DNA of 64,000 nt from Cherax quadricarinatus (lineage: Eukaryota; Arthropoda; Malacostraca; Decapoda; Parastacidae): contig NC_091308.1 in the NCBI RefSeq assembly GCF_038502225.1, forward strand, positions 24,098,216 through 24,162,215. The letters are read 5' to 3'. Positions 9,723 through 20,829 of the stretch are shown here, piece by piece. The notes under the pieces were generated by a model, which saw nothing but the letters and a program-made list of their open reading frames with translations, was not told the origin of the DNA and did not search any database. Positions within the stretch are counted from its first letter, which is position 1. Every line of letters starts with the position of its first letter. The position numbers and the translations under genes were made by a program.

Positions 9723-11140
9723 TTTTATTTTTTTTTAACAAGTCGGCCGTCTCCCACCGAGGCAGGGTGACCCAAAAAAGAAAGAAAATAGCCAAAAAGA
9801 AAATACTTTCATCATCATTCAACACTTTCACCTCACTCACACATAATCACTGTTTTTGCAGAGGTGCTCAGAACACAACAGCTTAGAAGCATATACCTAT
9901 AAAAATACACAACATATCCCTCCAAACTGCCAATATTCCAAACCCCTCCTTTAGAGTACAGGCATTGTACTTCCCATTTCCAGGACTCAAGTCCGGCTAT
10001 ATAAAAATAACCAGTTTCCCTGAATCCCTTCACTAAATATTACCCTGCTCACACTCCAACAGATTGTCAGGTCCCAAATACCATTCGTCTCCATTCACTC
10101 CAATCTAACACGCTCACGCACGCTTGCTGGAAGTCCAAGCCCCTCGCCCACAAAACCTCCGGTTTCCCTGAATCCCTTCACTAAATATTACCCTGCTCAC
10201 ACTCCAACAGATTGTCAGGTCCCAAATACCATTCGTCTCCATTCACTCCAATCTAACACGCTCACGCACGCTTGCTGGAAGTCCAAGCCCCTCGCCCACA
10301 AAACCTCCTTTACCCCCTCCCTCCAACCTTTTCGAGGATGACCACTACCCCACCTTCCTTCCCCTACAGATTTATACGCTCTCCATGTCATTCTACTTTG
10401 ATCCATTCTCTCTAAATGACCAAACCACCTCAACAACCCCTCTTCAGCCCTCTAATACTTTTATTAACTTCACACCTTCTCCTAATTTCCACACTCCAAA
10501 TTTTCTGCTTAATATTTACACCACACATTGCCCTTAGACAGGACATCTCCACTGCCTCCAACCTCCTCCTCACTGCTGCATTCAAAATCCAAGCTTCCCA
10601 CCCATATAAGAGTGTTGGTACTACTATACTTTTATACATTCCCTTCTTTGCCTCCATAGATAACATTTTTTGTCTCCACATATACCTCAACACACCACTC
10701 ACCTTTTTTCCCTCATCAATTCTACGATTAACCTCATCCTTCATAAATCCATCCGCCGACACATCAACTCCCAAGTCTGAAAAGATTCACTTCTTCCATA
10801 CTCCTCCTCCCCAATTTGATATCCAATTTTTCTTTATCTAAATCATTTGATACCCTCATCACCTTACTCTTTTCTATGTTCACTTTCAACTTTCTACCTT
10901 TACACACACTCCCAAACTCATCCACTAACCTTTGCAATTTTTCTTTAGAATCTCCCATGAGCACAGTATCATCAGCAAAAAGCAACTGTGTCAATTCCCA
11001 TTTTGTATTTGATTCCCCATAATTTAATCCCACCCCTCTCCCAAAAACCCTAGCATTTACTTCTTTTACAACCCCATCTATAAATACATTAAATAACCAT
11101 GGTGACATTACACATCTCTGTCTAAGAGCTACTTTTACCT
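9723..11140 (-). mobile_element. 5'-truncated RTE-type LINE, broken
   Basis: The minus strand carries the RT second half. It shows MSPWLFNVFIDGVVKE, the catalytic QLLFADDTVLMGDS, SIVVPTLLYGWEAW, and the C-terminal LRWFGHLERMDQSRMT and RWGSGHPRKGWREGVKE. Frames change at about 10770 and 10430, so it is a pseudogene. The 3' end has the family's CACCCTGCCTCGGTGGGAG box and an A/T tail. A 148-bp tandem duplication lies at 10014-10309. The short CCTAACA appears on both sides and may be the target duplication. Confidence 0.85.
10014..10309. repeat. 148-bp tandem duplication inside the RTE copy
   Basis: The block from GTTTCCCTGAATCCC to CACAAAACCTCC occurs twice in a row with no visible differences (10014-10161 and 10162-10309). 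It covers the end of the RT reading frame and the start of the 3' UTR. Other RTE copies in the window have it once. Confidence 0.9.
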
Positions 11141-11464
11141 AACATATTGTCAGTAATTCTGCCAACATTAACAGAAATGAAAATATAAGGAATACAGTGG
11201 ACTCCAGCATAATGTTGGCATCGCATAGTGTTAAATCCACATAGCGATACATTTTATCGCTAAAATTTTGCCTCGCATAGTGCTAGAAAATTCGCTCAAA
11301 GCGATTCGTCCGAGACACGTCCATGCAGCCTGAGCCAGCCTCACTTGTTCTGCCAGTGGCATTGTTTACAAGCCAGCCTCCGTGGTAACATTCAAGCATA
11401 CAATCGGAACATTTCGTATTATTACAGCCTTTTTATAGTGATTTCACCTGAAAAATAAGTGACC

Positions 11465-13114
11465 ATGGGCCCCAAGAAAGCTTCTAGTGCCAACCCTACA
11501 GGAATAAGGGTGAGAATTACTATGGAGATGAAGAAAGAGATCATTGCTAAGTATGAAAGTGGAGTGCGTGTCTCCGAGCTGGCCAGGTTGTATAGCAAAC
11601 CCCAATCAACCATCACTTCTATTGTGTCCAAGAGAATGGTAATCAAGGAGGCTGTTCTTACCAAAGGTTTAACTGTGCTTTCGAAACAGAGATCGCAAGT
11701 GATAGAAGATATTGAGAGACTGTTATTGGTGTGGATAAACGAAAAACAGATAGCAGGCGATAGCATCTCTCAAGCGATCACAAGTGAAAAGGCTAGGAAG
11801 TTGCACGAGGATTTAATTAGAAAAATGCCTGCAACTAGTAGTGATGCGAGTGAATTTAAGGCCAGCAAAGGTTGGTTTGAGAAATTTAAGAGGCGTAGTG
11901 GCATACATAGTGTGATAAGGCATGGTGAGGCTACCAGTTCGGACCAAAAAGCAGCTGAAAAATATGTGCAGGAATTCAAGGAGTACATAGACAGTGAAGG
12001 ACTGAAACCTGAACAAGTGTTTAATTGTGACGAAACAGGCCTGTTTTGGAAGAAAATGCCATGCAGGACCTACATTACTCAGGAGGAAAAGGCACTCAGA
12101 GGACATAAGCCTATGAAAGACAGGCTTACTCTTCTCAAGTGTGCCAATGCTAGTGGTGATTGCAAAGTGAAGCCTTTATTAGTGTATCACTCTGAAACTC
12201 CCAGAGCGTTCAGGCAAAAGAATATCCTCAAGGCTAATTTGTGTGTGCTGTGGAGGGCAAACAATAAGGCATGGGTCGCTAGGGACTTTTTCTATGACTG
12301 GTTACACCAAGCATTTGCCCCCACTGTGAAAAATTACCTAACTGAAAAGAAATTAGACCTTAAATACCTCCTGGTGTTAGACAATGCCCCTGGTCATCCT
12401 ACAGACTTGTCAGAGCGACTTTGTGGGGACATGAGTTTCATTAAGGTGAAGTTTTTGCCTCCTAATACCACTCCTCTCCTGCAGCCCATGGACCAGCAGG
12501 TTATTGCAAACTTCAAAAAACTGTACAGAAAAGCTCTGTTTGAAAGGTGGTTTGTAGTGACCTCAGAAACTCAATTGACTCTAAGAGAGTTTTGGAGAGA
12601 GCACTTTAGTATCCTCAATTGTGTAAACCTTATAGGTAAGGCTTGGGAGGGAGTGACTAAGAGGACCTTGAACTCTGCTTGGAAGAAACTGTGGCCAGAA
12701 TGTGTAGACTAAAGGGATTTTGAAGGATTTGAGGCTAACCCTGAGAGGTGTATGCCAGTTGAGGAATCAAATGTGGCATTGGGGAAGTCCTTGGGGTTGG
12801 AGGTTAGTGGGGAGGATGTGGAAGAGTTGGTGGAGGAGGACAATGAAGAACTAACCACTGATGAGCTGCTAGATCAACTTCAACAGCAAGAGGCCACACC
12901 TGAGGAAATTGCTTCGGAGGAGGGGAGAGAGAAATTGAAGAAGTTGCCTACTTTAAAGATTAAGGAAATCTGTGCAAAGTGGCTTGAAGTGCAAACCTTC
13001 ATGGATGAAAATCACCCTCAGACAGCTATTGCAAGCCATGCTGGTGACTATTACACTGACACTGTTGTGAAACACTTTAGGAAAGTCATAAAGGAACGAG
13101 AGGTACAGGCCACT
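11465..13114 (+). pseudogene. Tigger (TIGD1-like) transposase, copy 1
   Basis: DDE transposase of the pogo/Tigger group, related to CENP-B and TIGD1. The ATG at 11465 starts MGPKKASSANPTG. Residues 10-60 form the CENP-B N-like helix-turn-helix (VRVSELARLYSKPQSTI). Residues about 70-150 form the second DNA-binding domain, ending FKASKGWFEKFKRRSGIHS. The catalytic core has NCDETGLFWKK, LDNAPGHP and LLQPMDQQ, three aspartates with the last two 36 residues apart. One nonsense codon (TAA at 12710-12712, where copy 2 has CAA) separates the core from the acidic C-terminal region, which continues open from 12713. A SINE then cuts the C-terminus. Among the four copies this is the least damaged. Confidence 0.88.
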
Positions 13115-13371
13115 ATTACCTGGAAAGATTACCTGGAGAGAGTTCCGGGGGTCAACGCCCCCGCGGCCCGGTCTGTGACCAGGCCTCCTTAGGTCAGTGT
13201 CCCAGGATGCGACCCACACCAGTCGACTAACACCCAGGTACCCATTTTACTGATGGGGAACATAGACAACAGGTGGAAAGAAACACGTCCAATGTTTCTA
13301 CTCTGGCTGGGAATCGAACCCAGGCCCTCACCGTGTGAAGCGAGAGCGTTAACCACCAGGCCACCAGAGCC
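13115..13371 (-). mobile_element. tRNA-derived SINE in Tigger copy 1
   Basis: On the minus strand the head reads GGTGGCCTGGTGGTTAACGC (A-box region) and, about 35 bp on, GGTTCGATTCCCAGCC (B box). The body contains CCCCATCAGTAAAATGGGTA and GTCGACTGGTGTGGGTCGCA. It ends near AACTCTCTCCAGGTAA with a repeated CCAGGTAA tail. It interrupts the transposase C-terminus. The clean A and B boxes suggest a young copy. Confidence 0.85.
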
Positions 13372-13791
13372 CTTATGGACAGATATGTTGTGCGACAGAA
13401 GTCCAGTGACTCTGAAGCTGGTCCTAGTGGCATTAAAAGAAGAAGGGAAGTAACCCCGGAAAAGGACTTGACACCTCAAGTCCTAATGGAAGGGGATTTC
13501 CCTTCTAAACACTAAAACCATCCAGTCTCCCCTCCTCCCATCCCATCAATCATCACCACATCTTCAATAAAGGTAAGTGTCATGTAACTGTGCATGTTTT
13601 CTTAAGTTTGTGTGATTAAAATTAATATTTCATGTGGTAAAAAATTTTTTTTTCATACTTTTGGGTGTCTTGCACAGATTAATTTGATTTCCATTATTTC
13701 TTATGGGGAAAATTAATTCACATAATGATAATTTCGCATAACATTGAGCTCTCAGGAACGGATTAATAGCGTTATGCGGGGGTCCACTGTA

Positions 13792-13974
13792 CATTGCTAA
13801 TCAATGCAAGGTATGGCTTCATTAAGCCAAAAGATAAGCAGGAAGATGTGAGGAAACTGACCACCTGTCTGTTGAGGGAGAAAACTGCCATAGCTGAGGC
13901 CAGTGGGTCAAGGAATGGAGAGACTATAGCTGGAGTGTTGTGGGTGGCCCTTATGATGAACAAGTTCATATCTG
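13792..13974 (+). other. Coding-like block, possible exon end
   Basis: The plus frame is open and reads like protein: INARYGFIKPKDKQED, LTTCLLREKTAIAEASG, GVLWVALMMNKFIS. It ends at TCTG|GTGAGT, a near-perfect donor, at 13974/13975. Removing Tigger copy 1 and the element at 9397-11172 extends the frame upstream (KLWRNENIRNT...). The family is not recognised. It could be an exon of an unidentified gene or a decayed coding repeat. The out phase (1 base) fits the candidate exon at 15487. Confidence 0.35.
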
Positions 13975-14545
13975 GTGAGTCCAACCATGCTACCAGAGAA
14001 TGGAAGACCCCTTGAAAGCAATTTTACAATTGATTTGCCAAGGTACTGAGGCACCTGGACAAGTGACAGTGAAGAAGAAATAGCAACCTACAGACCCTGA
14101 ATAAGATAGTAACTAACTCTAGAAATAGATTCCATCTTCAAAATGCACAGAGGTACAGGTGTCATTTCCATGCTGTTGCACTAGGAAGATAGTGAAGAAG
14201 ATACTTGGGGTGTACCAGATATGTATCCCTCAGTGCTGTCCCAAAAAAACATACCGCAACACTGGAAACAGGCTCACCAAGGAAGTCACTAATGAAATGA
14301 CAAAGAGAAAGGCCAAAAGGATCCTTGTGGAATACACCCTGTAAGGACTGATAGCAAGACCATCAGTCAGGAAACTCCATGCTGTTGAGTATAGAACCAA
14401 CCAAACTCCCCATAGGCAGTTATCACAAAATCCAGGACTGGTATGCCCCCTGAAAGGACCCCTGTGGAGAGGGTTTCCAACTGGTGTGAAAACTGGTAGA
14501 TGAGGAGTAGGAAAAGTGCCCCTAGAAATGTTGGGGGGGAAGCCA
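13975..14545. other. Unassigned sequence
   Basis: No supported gene. A frame at 14159-14344 (VKKILGVYQICIPQCC ...) is open for only 61 codons. Several phrases look like decayed coding sequence. Confidence 0.25.
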
Positions 14546-15370
14546 CGGGGGATATTTATTTATTTATTTAATGTCTTTGCAAACAGTACATTGAGATTTT
14601 GTATTTACAATAGTGGGTTGCAATGCAAAGAGAGCCTCTATTATGCCTGGGCATTATGGGCCAACTTAACATTATTGACTTACAGACTACTTAACACTAA
14701 GGATTATATCATAGTTGTACAGTAGGATAGTAATTATTTCATAGTTGTACAGTAGATTATTAATTATAAATTAATCAAAATTTGTATAAGACAAAAGATA
14801 TATTCATATATTCGAAAATGCTTTTTGTGAAAACAATGATTCAATTATATTCCTGTCAACAATGGATAAAAGGTTCAAAGTGATTGTTGAAGTTATGATG
14901 TGGGAGTACATAAGTGAGTATGTGTGTACTGAGTATTTAGCGTTTAGTCTAGGGTGATTAAATGGCTTTTGAGAAGAGTCTTAAACTGATTTTCAGACTG
15001 GGTTACTTTAATATCTTCTGGTAATGAATTCCATATTTTGGGGCCCTTTATGCGCATAGTTTTTACATAGTGTGATATGGACACGAGGTATATCAAAAAG
15101 ACATGTGTGTCTTGCGTTGTGGTCATCAAAACATACATCATTCCTAGGCATCAGATATGGAAGGCTGTGGCCAGTAAGTGCAGCAGAACATGACATTAAA
15201 TATGGCACTGGCTCATTAACTACTTTTTCAGCAGTAGAGGCAACAGGCACTGCAGGGCCCCTACAGGTCAAAGAGCAATTTCTCACACACTGTTGATGGG
15301 TGCAGGGCCCAATTATATATTTTTCTCCCATTTGAGGAATATAGTACAGTACTAGGAGTAGCATGACCTG
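14546..15370 (-). mobile_element. Non-LTR retrotransposon 3' end, broken
   Basis: The minus strand encodes FDDHNARHTCLFDIPRVHI and LCKNYAHKGP, then in another frame IKGPKIWNSLPEDIKV and LLKSHLITLD. This is the same C-terminal signature (NTRHR-LFDVPRV, KGPKIWNSLP) as the LINE at 2421. Upstream are CTHQQCVRNCSLTCRGP and SAALTGHSLPYLMPRND. The 3' end runs to a TTTATTTATTTATT tract at 14550. RT catalytic motifs are absent. Confidence 0.6.
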
Positions 15371-15486
15371 ACACAGAGAGTCCCTAAAGTGAAAGACTGT
15401 CCATTTCTAAACACATGCAGGAATCATGAGAAAGATACTACGTTTGCAGTGAAACCTATATTATGTTTTGTCTTTCTATCTGTTAG

Positions 15487-15710
15487 CTTATGCTATTGTT
15501 CACCCACCTCCAGAAATCCCCTGGAAGGGATCTGGGAAGCCCAACCCAAAGGAGGGCAAACTGGTCAGTCAGGATGATTCTGGCAAGTCCAGTGTGTCAG
15601 ACAAAGGGCTAACAAAAAAAAAAAAAAGTTGTGCAATAGGTACTGCCACAAACCTTATAAGGCAGTTGGAGAGGCTTGGAGATACAAATATCTATGATGA
15701 AGAAGAGTGA
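15487..15710 (+). CDS. Candidate exon of an unidentified gene
   Basis: A pyrimidine-rich acceptor TTGTCTTTCTATCTGTTAG ends at 15486. The frame that follows is open and Pro/Lys/Ser-rich: IVHPPPEIPWKGSGKPNPKE, then SQDDSGKSSVSDKGLTKKKK, then NLIRQLERLGDTNIYDEEE and a TGA stop. It may be a last exon, or it may splice at ATAG|GTACTG (15639). In the second case its out phase fits 30300-30451. An A-homopolymer codes KKKK and is a likely site of length variation. The protein family is not recognised. Confidence 0.4.
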
Positions 15711-16517
15711 CGGTTTATGTGATGGAAAGAGGGTAACAACTGTATTTGAAATACTATATTCTGAGAGCCTCAGGTAATGACAACTGCAAGGAAATATTAT
15801 CTGGTGATCAGAGGTTATAACTGGGGTCTAAAAGAGGCAAGTATTGTTGTGAATAAGGTGTGGCATATTCTACCTTACATCCCTCCATAGTTCCATAGAA
15901 TGACAAGTGGCACTGCAAAATATTAAAAATAATCAAAATATACTCAAAAAGGGAGGAAATGAAATACAAAAAAAAAAAAAAATGAGAAGAAAAACTGTTC
16001 TGAGCTCTATTAACCTGTTAAGAAACTACAGTGTAGAGGGTATATCATTTAGGCATTCAACTGTGCTGTGATAAGAATAACACAGACAGCAGTAATTAAT
16101 AAGCAAAAAAGATAGTAAATCATAATAAAAAATTAGGTGTGTATTGTTAAAAAGTCATGAGAAGATTGAAGTAAATCTGCACAAGAGATCAGTCAGTGGA
16201 ATGGTTTAAAAAACTCATGGTACATTCAAATGTCTGAAAACAAAACCAGCATTGAGTACAGTACAGTGCATCACTTGTAATATGAAATCAGCTGAATCTG
16301 GAGCTTTCATATTTTAGCTTATTTTTAGATAAGAACCAAAAATTATATGGGGAATTAATTTTTTTATAATACAGTACAGTAATTTAATACAGTAATGTGT
16401 GATTATTTGTGAGTATGTACTTGTAGCTATAAGATAAGAGTTAGGTTTGTAGTGCCCAGTCTTTAGTACTTAGTCTAGCATCTCACTAAAAGTTGAATGC
16501 ATTTTTCTATTTCAAAG
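15711..16517. other. Unassigned AT-rich sequence
   Basis: No gene or recognised repeat. Confidence 0.3.
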
Positions 16518-16519
16518 TA

Positions 16520-17018
16520 CAGGAGGGCCCCACTTTAGAGCGCTTCGCTTTACAGTGTTTCGCTAATAGAGTGGTTTTCAATTACACCCATTCTTCATTT
16601 ATTAACCGTTAAACTGTCCAAACGTAGATCTATGTTCACTCACGTAGTGCTCTGAACGTATATCTATGTTCGATTTTACGTGCTCTATGTAAAAAAACTC
16701 AGATCTACATTCGGAGCGCTACGCGAGCAAACGTAGATCTATGTTTGGACAGTTTAAGGGTTAAGACATTCTACAATAAACATATTCACCACTCACTATA
16801 AGCTATGGACAAAAATATTTTAAGGTAAGTAATGTGTGTAATGTGTATGCATTTTTAGGCCTAGCACTATTGCTCACCTAATATATGATAGTGGAAACAT
16901 GTTATCAGACTTTTATATGCACTTGAAAATGAAAAAGTCTATGTTTCACTTTTCAGCAATTTTTACTTTACATCAGGTAGCCAGGAACCTAACCTGCTGT
17001 ATAAGCGGGGCCCTCCAG
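16520..17018. mobile_element. pogo-type MITE with a nested piggyBac MITE
   Basis: The ends are CAGGAGGGCCCCACTTTAGA and GCGGGGCCCTCCAG, with TA on both sides. Interior TTTTTAGGCCTAGC is non-coding. The 155-bp piggyBac MITE at 16606-16760 lies inside it and is therefore younger. Confidence 0.7.
16602..16764. mobile_element. 155-bp piggyBac-like MITE
   Basis: TTAA lies on both sides (16602-16605, 16761-16764). The termini CCGTTAAACTGTCCAAACGT and its inverse extend about 35 bp, with an internal repeat of AGATCTATGTT. The arms resemble those of the 1.2-kb element at 5509. Confidence 0.85.
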
Positions 17019-17020
17019 TA

Positions 17021-17300
17021 TACAAATATTTATAGTGTGTAGAGTACATTCTAACTGTGAATGATCTACACTTCAGCACTGCTTAGTTGGGAACTAGAGC
17101 GAATGGTGATGGTTCAACCATGTGACCATCTTGAGCCTCTGTGTGGGTAATGGGGAAGATAATTTTTCATGTAATGACATCAATGATTCCTCTGACTGAT
17201 AAGACTGAATACCTGAACACTTGCACCATTTCCTATTTAGTTACATATTTCTTCCGCATAAAGATTATTTCATCAAAATAGGTTATAACCTTTTCTATTG
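17021..17300. other. Unassigned sequence
   Basis: Nothing recognised. Confidence 0.3.
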
Positions 17301-17564
17301 CTATACTGTCAATACAACAACTAGTTCTTGATCATAATCATAACTAGGCAATAAAACTAGTTCTTGAGCCCCTTCATCACTTTCTCCTGCTTCTAATTTT
17401 CTGACAAAACTAATGGCCTTGATGACCACCAATGTCTGATGGAAAGCAAGATGATCATCACAGTCAAGCCAGTATTTGGAGTCTTCAACAGTCTGAGTGA
17501 TCATTTTATAGTCTTTTGGCATTTTTAATAATACACTGCAAGGAATTAAATTGAAACTCTTCAA
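17301..17564 (-). pseudogene. Possible Tigger/Jerky-like C-terminal remnant
   Basis: The minus-strand frame contains KYWLDCDDHLAFHQTLV followed by an acidic stretch (EAGESDEGAQE). A W-CDD--F--L motif before an acidic tail recalls the C-terminal region of pogo-group transposases. No DDE core or termini are visible around it, so the assignment is weak. Confidence 0.25.
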
Positions 17565-18224
17565 ATTTTACTCTAGATCATCTTTGAAGAACTTATCATG
17601 TTACACTGTATGCCATGCATTTTTTGGCATAGAAGTACAATGTTGTACTAACCCTATGCCATGATTTTGCAATGTGAAGAGTGAACATTTATAACAAGTT
17701 TCTTCTAAAAAAAATTCTAGGTACCATTTTCATTAAACTTCATTAAGTCAGTCATTAACCTATTGCAGAACTGGTCTTCAAAACTGTTATGTATTGACCA
17801 ATGGGCTGGACCAGGGATTTTCAGTCACAGAAGTATTTTGCAAAATCAGTCCTATTTCATTAATTTAGACTTTCTGCTGATAGGTAGGTAGAGCAGTTGT
17901 CAGATGTCAAGCATTTTGCAGTTTTAAGGGAGAGTGGCTGTTACAGTGATGTCTGGCCCCACAAAATGTTTTGGAAACTCCTGGTTGGCAATTTATATAA
18001 TCTAGTCTTTTTTGGTCCACCTCATCAGTAACAAGCAACATTTTGACACCTTTGAAGGACTGCAGGTTTTTAATTTAGTTTATTACAAGTAGGGTGTATT
18101 ATGTGCTCCCTGCAGCTATACAGGTGAAAACAGTAAGCCACTCACTAATTGGAGTCTTTCACCCTACATATTTATATCTAATGGCAAAGAATGAGAATAT
18201 TTAGGTATTCTTGAAGGAGTACCT
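17565..18224. other. Unassigned AT-rich sequence
   Basis: No supported gene or repeat. Confidence 0.3.
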
Positions 18225-18289
18225 TTAACTGGTTGCCAGATTTCTTATTTTTTCCTCTACAAGGTTTTCATTTATAGCACGAGAACACC

Positions 18290-18540
18290 TAATCTGACCA
18301 CATTCAAATTTTATTGTGATTTTGTGAGTCATGATGATGGCTTTGAAGGGATTTAAGCTTGAGTAAGCCACAGCCATGCTGGTGTGCATTTGTGGTTGCA
18401 GTGGAGCCCATGCTAATCTCCTTATGATGTATAGAAATATACCTAGTTGGATGAATCTTATTAGAGCCAGTTGGCCGAGTGGTAAGCACACTGGCCTGTG
18501 AGCTTTAAGAGCCCTACCCTTTCTGTGATTTATAAAACAA
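18290..18540 (+). mobile_element. tRNA-headed repeat, single-arm copy
   Basis: It contains CCATGCTAATCTCCTTATG and CCTAGTTGGATGAATCTTATT, then a tRNA-like GTTGGCCGAGTGGTAAGCAC. The same block occurs in reverse in the fold-back element at 20995-21330. The tRNA-like part stops before a complete cloverleaf, so it is not a tRNA gene. Confidence 0.5.
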
Positions 18541-18798
18541 ATTGGTTTCCATGCAGTAACTTTTAAATGCCTCTTCTGATTGGCTTCAAAGCTTTATCAT
18601 TAATATTTAAGTGCATCTGAAACTAATGTCGCACTCTGTACTATTCCTTTTGTATGCATTGAGGTAGAGGGTGTAATGACAGAAACACCTCTACAGCAGT
18701 TTGTACAATTCCTCTTGAAAATGAACCTGCATTGCTGGCATTATAGATCTGTTAAAAGAGTTAACTGTGCTCCTCGACAAACTAGCAAATTTGTTCAT
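18541..18798. other. Unassigned sequence
   Basis: A phrase CCTCTTCTGATTGGCTTCAA recurs near 23865. Otherwise nothing is recognised. Confidence 0.3.
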
Positions 18799-19867
18799 TT
18801 AACCCTTTGACTGTTTTGGTCGTATATATATGTCTTACGAGGTACTGTGGTTGACGTATATATACTCATAAATTCTAGCTGCTTTAAATCAAGCAGGAGA
18901 AAGCTGGTAGGCTCACATGTGAGAGAATGGGTCTGTGTGGTCAGTGTGCACCATATAAAAAAAATCCTGGAGCACGCAGTGCATAATGAGAAAAAAAACT
19001 ACGACCATTTTTGTAATTAAAATGCCGACTTTGTGATCTATTTTCGTATAGTATTTATGATTGTATTCTCATTTTCTTGGTCTCATTTGATAGAATGGAA
19101 AACATATTATAGAAATAATGGTGATTTTGATTGGTTTTACTATAAAAAGAACCTGGAAATGGAGCTCAAAGTAGGGGAAATGTTTGATTTTTGCCAATGT
19201 TCAAAAGTAAACAAATGATGTCATTGTCCAATACATGTCCAACTAGCCATTCTAATATGCAGTCATGAATGGGTTGACATTATTTGTACAATTATTACAG
19301 TACTGCAGTAGTCTGCATAACAGTAAATCTTCTATTTTTTGTTTGAATAAAATTTCAAAATAGAAAGCAAGAGTAATATCAGAGGGGCCTGGAGATGTGA
19401 CTGATGAACAAAGAAAATGTTATTTTAGAGCCAGGAATGTCTGCATTGTTTATTCTGGACCCTATTTTGAAATTGTCATATTTTTTAATTTTTGTGAAAT
19501 TGGCCAAATTGCAAATTCTGACCACATTATTGGGTAGTTTAAATCAGTAAATGGGTAGTTTCTTGTACTCAATCAATAGAAAAAATGGAGTTCTAAAGAA
19601 ATAGCTATGAGTTTGGTCGACTGGAACAACGGAATTAGCCGAAAATAGGGCTCAAAGTGGGCAAAATCACCGATTTGTAAATATCTCCGAGGTCGCTAAC
19701 TTCACGAGAGCATAATTCCATCAGTTTTCCATCAAATTTCGTTTTTTGGTGTCATTACAATCGGGAAAAGATTCTCTATCATTTCATAAGAAAAAATAAT
19801 TTTTTTTTTTATTTTGCAACACCAGGAGACACCTCAGGATTGGGGGTTGTGACGGTCAAGGGGTTAA
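18799..19867 (+). mobile_element. piggyBac-like non-autonomous element, about 1.07 kb
   Basis: TTAA at 18799-18802 and 19864-19867. The ends are CCCTTTGACTGTTTTGGTCG and the inverted TTGTGACGGTCAAGGGG. The interior carries GAGAGAATGGGTCTGTGTGG, a TATAAAA at 18954 and TCATTTGATAGAATGGAAAA. Its longest frame is 61 codons. It is the best complete reference copy for the fragments at 1, 41010, 43350 and 60470-64000. Confidence 0.8.
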
Positions 19868-20106
19868 TTCCACTTAGCACCCTAGTTTGCACATGTCCAT
19901 CATAATATGGCTTAATGTAATGCATACAGTATTATTTCTGATATCCCTGCTGCCAGCCATGACTATATCCAGCATTGTTATAAACATTCATTTTTTTTTT
20001 TTTAGCAAATTGCCTGACCTCTTCCATTATGATTCTGATAGTAAGAGGAACATTTTACTGCATCACTCAAGTAATCATTTACTGTATTGAAAATGAATAT
20101 AAAATA
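19868..20106. other. Unassigned sequence
   Basis: Nothing recognised. Confidence 0.3.
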
Positions 20107-20445
20107 GTTTAGTTCTTGGTTAGCAAAAGAACACAATTTAGTTCTTGGTTAGCAACAGAACACAGTTTAGTTCTTGGTTAGCAATAGAACACAGTTTAGT
20201 TCTTTGTTAGCAAAAGAACACAGTTTAGTTCTTGGTTAGCAACAGAACACAGTTTAGTTCTTGGTTAGCAACAGAACACAGTTTAGTTCTTGGTTAGCAA
20301 CAGAACACAGTTTAGTTCTTGGTTAGCAACAGAACACAGTTTAGTTCTTGGTTAGCAACAGAACACAGTTTAGTTCTTGGTTAGCAACAGAACACAGTTT
20401 AGTTCTTGGTTAGCAACAGAACAGTTTAGTCCTTGGTTAGCAGAC
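20107..20445. repeat. 29-bp minisatellite, about 11-12 copies
   Basis: The unit contains TTTAGTTCTTGGTTAGCAAC and AGAACACAG. Middle copies are identical and the first four carry single changes. Pure DNA repeat: there are no spacers, so it is not a CRISPR array. Confidence 0.95.
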
Positions 20446-20829
20446 TCCCACAAACTTTTATTTTCTCTTGCCTTCATTATTATAACCAAAACTAAGTAAG
20501 CGCTAAACCAGCAGGGTCATACAGCGCTGCCTTATGCCTTCAGACAGTGTGTTTCCAATTAAAATTAAAAAAAAAATCTTTGTCTATTCTTAAATTATGT
20601 ATAATTTTTCTTTAAACATTGAACTTCTCCATAACCATCTTAATACTTATACTTATAAAATATTTGTTAATGTGTGTTTATGGTTCTGAGAATCACTGCC
20701 CTAATGACCCAGTATCAGGCCAAGCCACCAAAACTGTAAAGTATAAAAATACAAAAATGATTTAGAATACACAAAAAGTAAAGTATATAGTGAAAGTATG
20801 GTAAAAATTTATAACGTTACCAGACATAT
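20446..20829. other. Unassigned sequence
   Basis: 20470-20545 (AAGTAAGCGCTAAACCAGCA, GGTCATACAGCGCTG) resembles the interspersed repeat at 41865. The rest is unassigned. Confidence 0.3.

Larger units (their letters stand above)
9397..11172. mobile_element. Terminal-repeat element carrying an RTE insertion
   Basis: Exact 12-bp direct repeats AGAAATGAAAAT flank it (9385-9396 and 11173-11184). Its own sequence is 9397-9722 plus 11141-11172. Inverted arms of about 45 bp start GTTAGGTAAAAGGACACAAG and end with the complement near 9690-9722. A block at 9640-9680 reads GATAAAGCTCCTGGAGAGCG. No coding frame is present. The class is uncertain; a 12-bp duplication is unusual for a MITE. Confidence 0.6.
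11195..13789 (+). mobile_element. Tigger (pogo superfamily) transposon, copy 1
   Basis: The termini are CAGTGGACTCCAGCATAATG and the inverted CGTTATGCGGGGGTCCACTG, flanked by TA at 11193-11194 and 13790-13791. It spans 2,595 bp including a SINE at 13115-13371. A single transposase gene fills most of the interior. Removing it restores a coding-like frame in the flanking sequence. Confidence 0.92.

Noticed and set aside
10416..11022. Plus-strand frames opposite the RTE RT region
   Set aside because: Ser/Pro/Leu-rich antisense shadows of the minus-strand reverse transcriptase; the same shadows recur at 56423 and 58885.
18470..18535. tRNA gene
   Set aside because: GTTGGCCGAGTGGTAAGCAC looks like a tRNA D-arm, but no anticodon or T arm can be placed; it is part of a repeat also seen at 20995-21330.
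20107..20445. CRISPR-like array
   Set aside because: Units are contiguous with no unique spacers, and the genome is eukaryotic.
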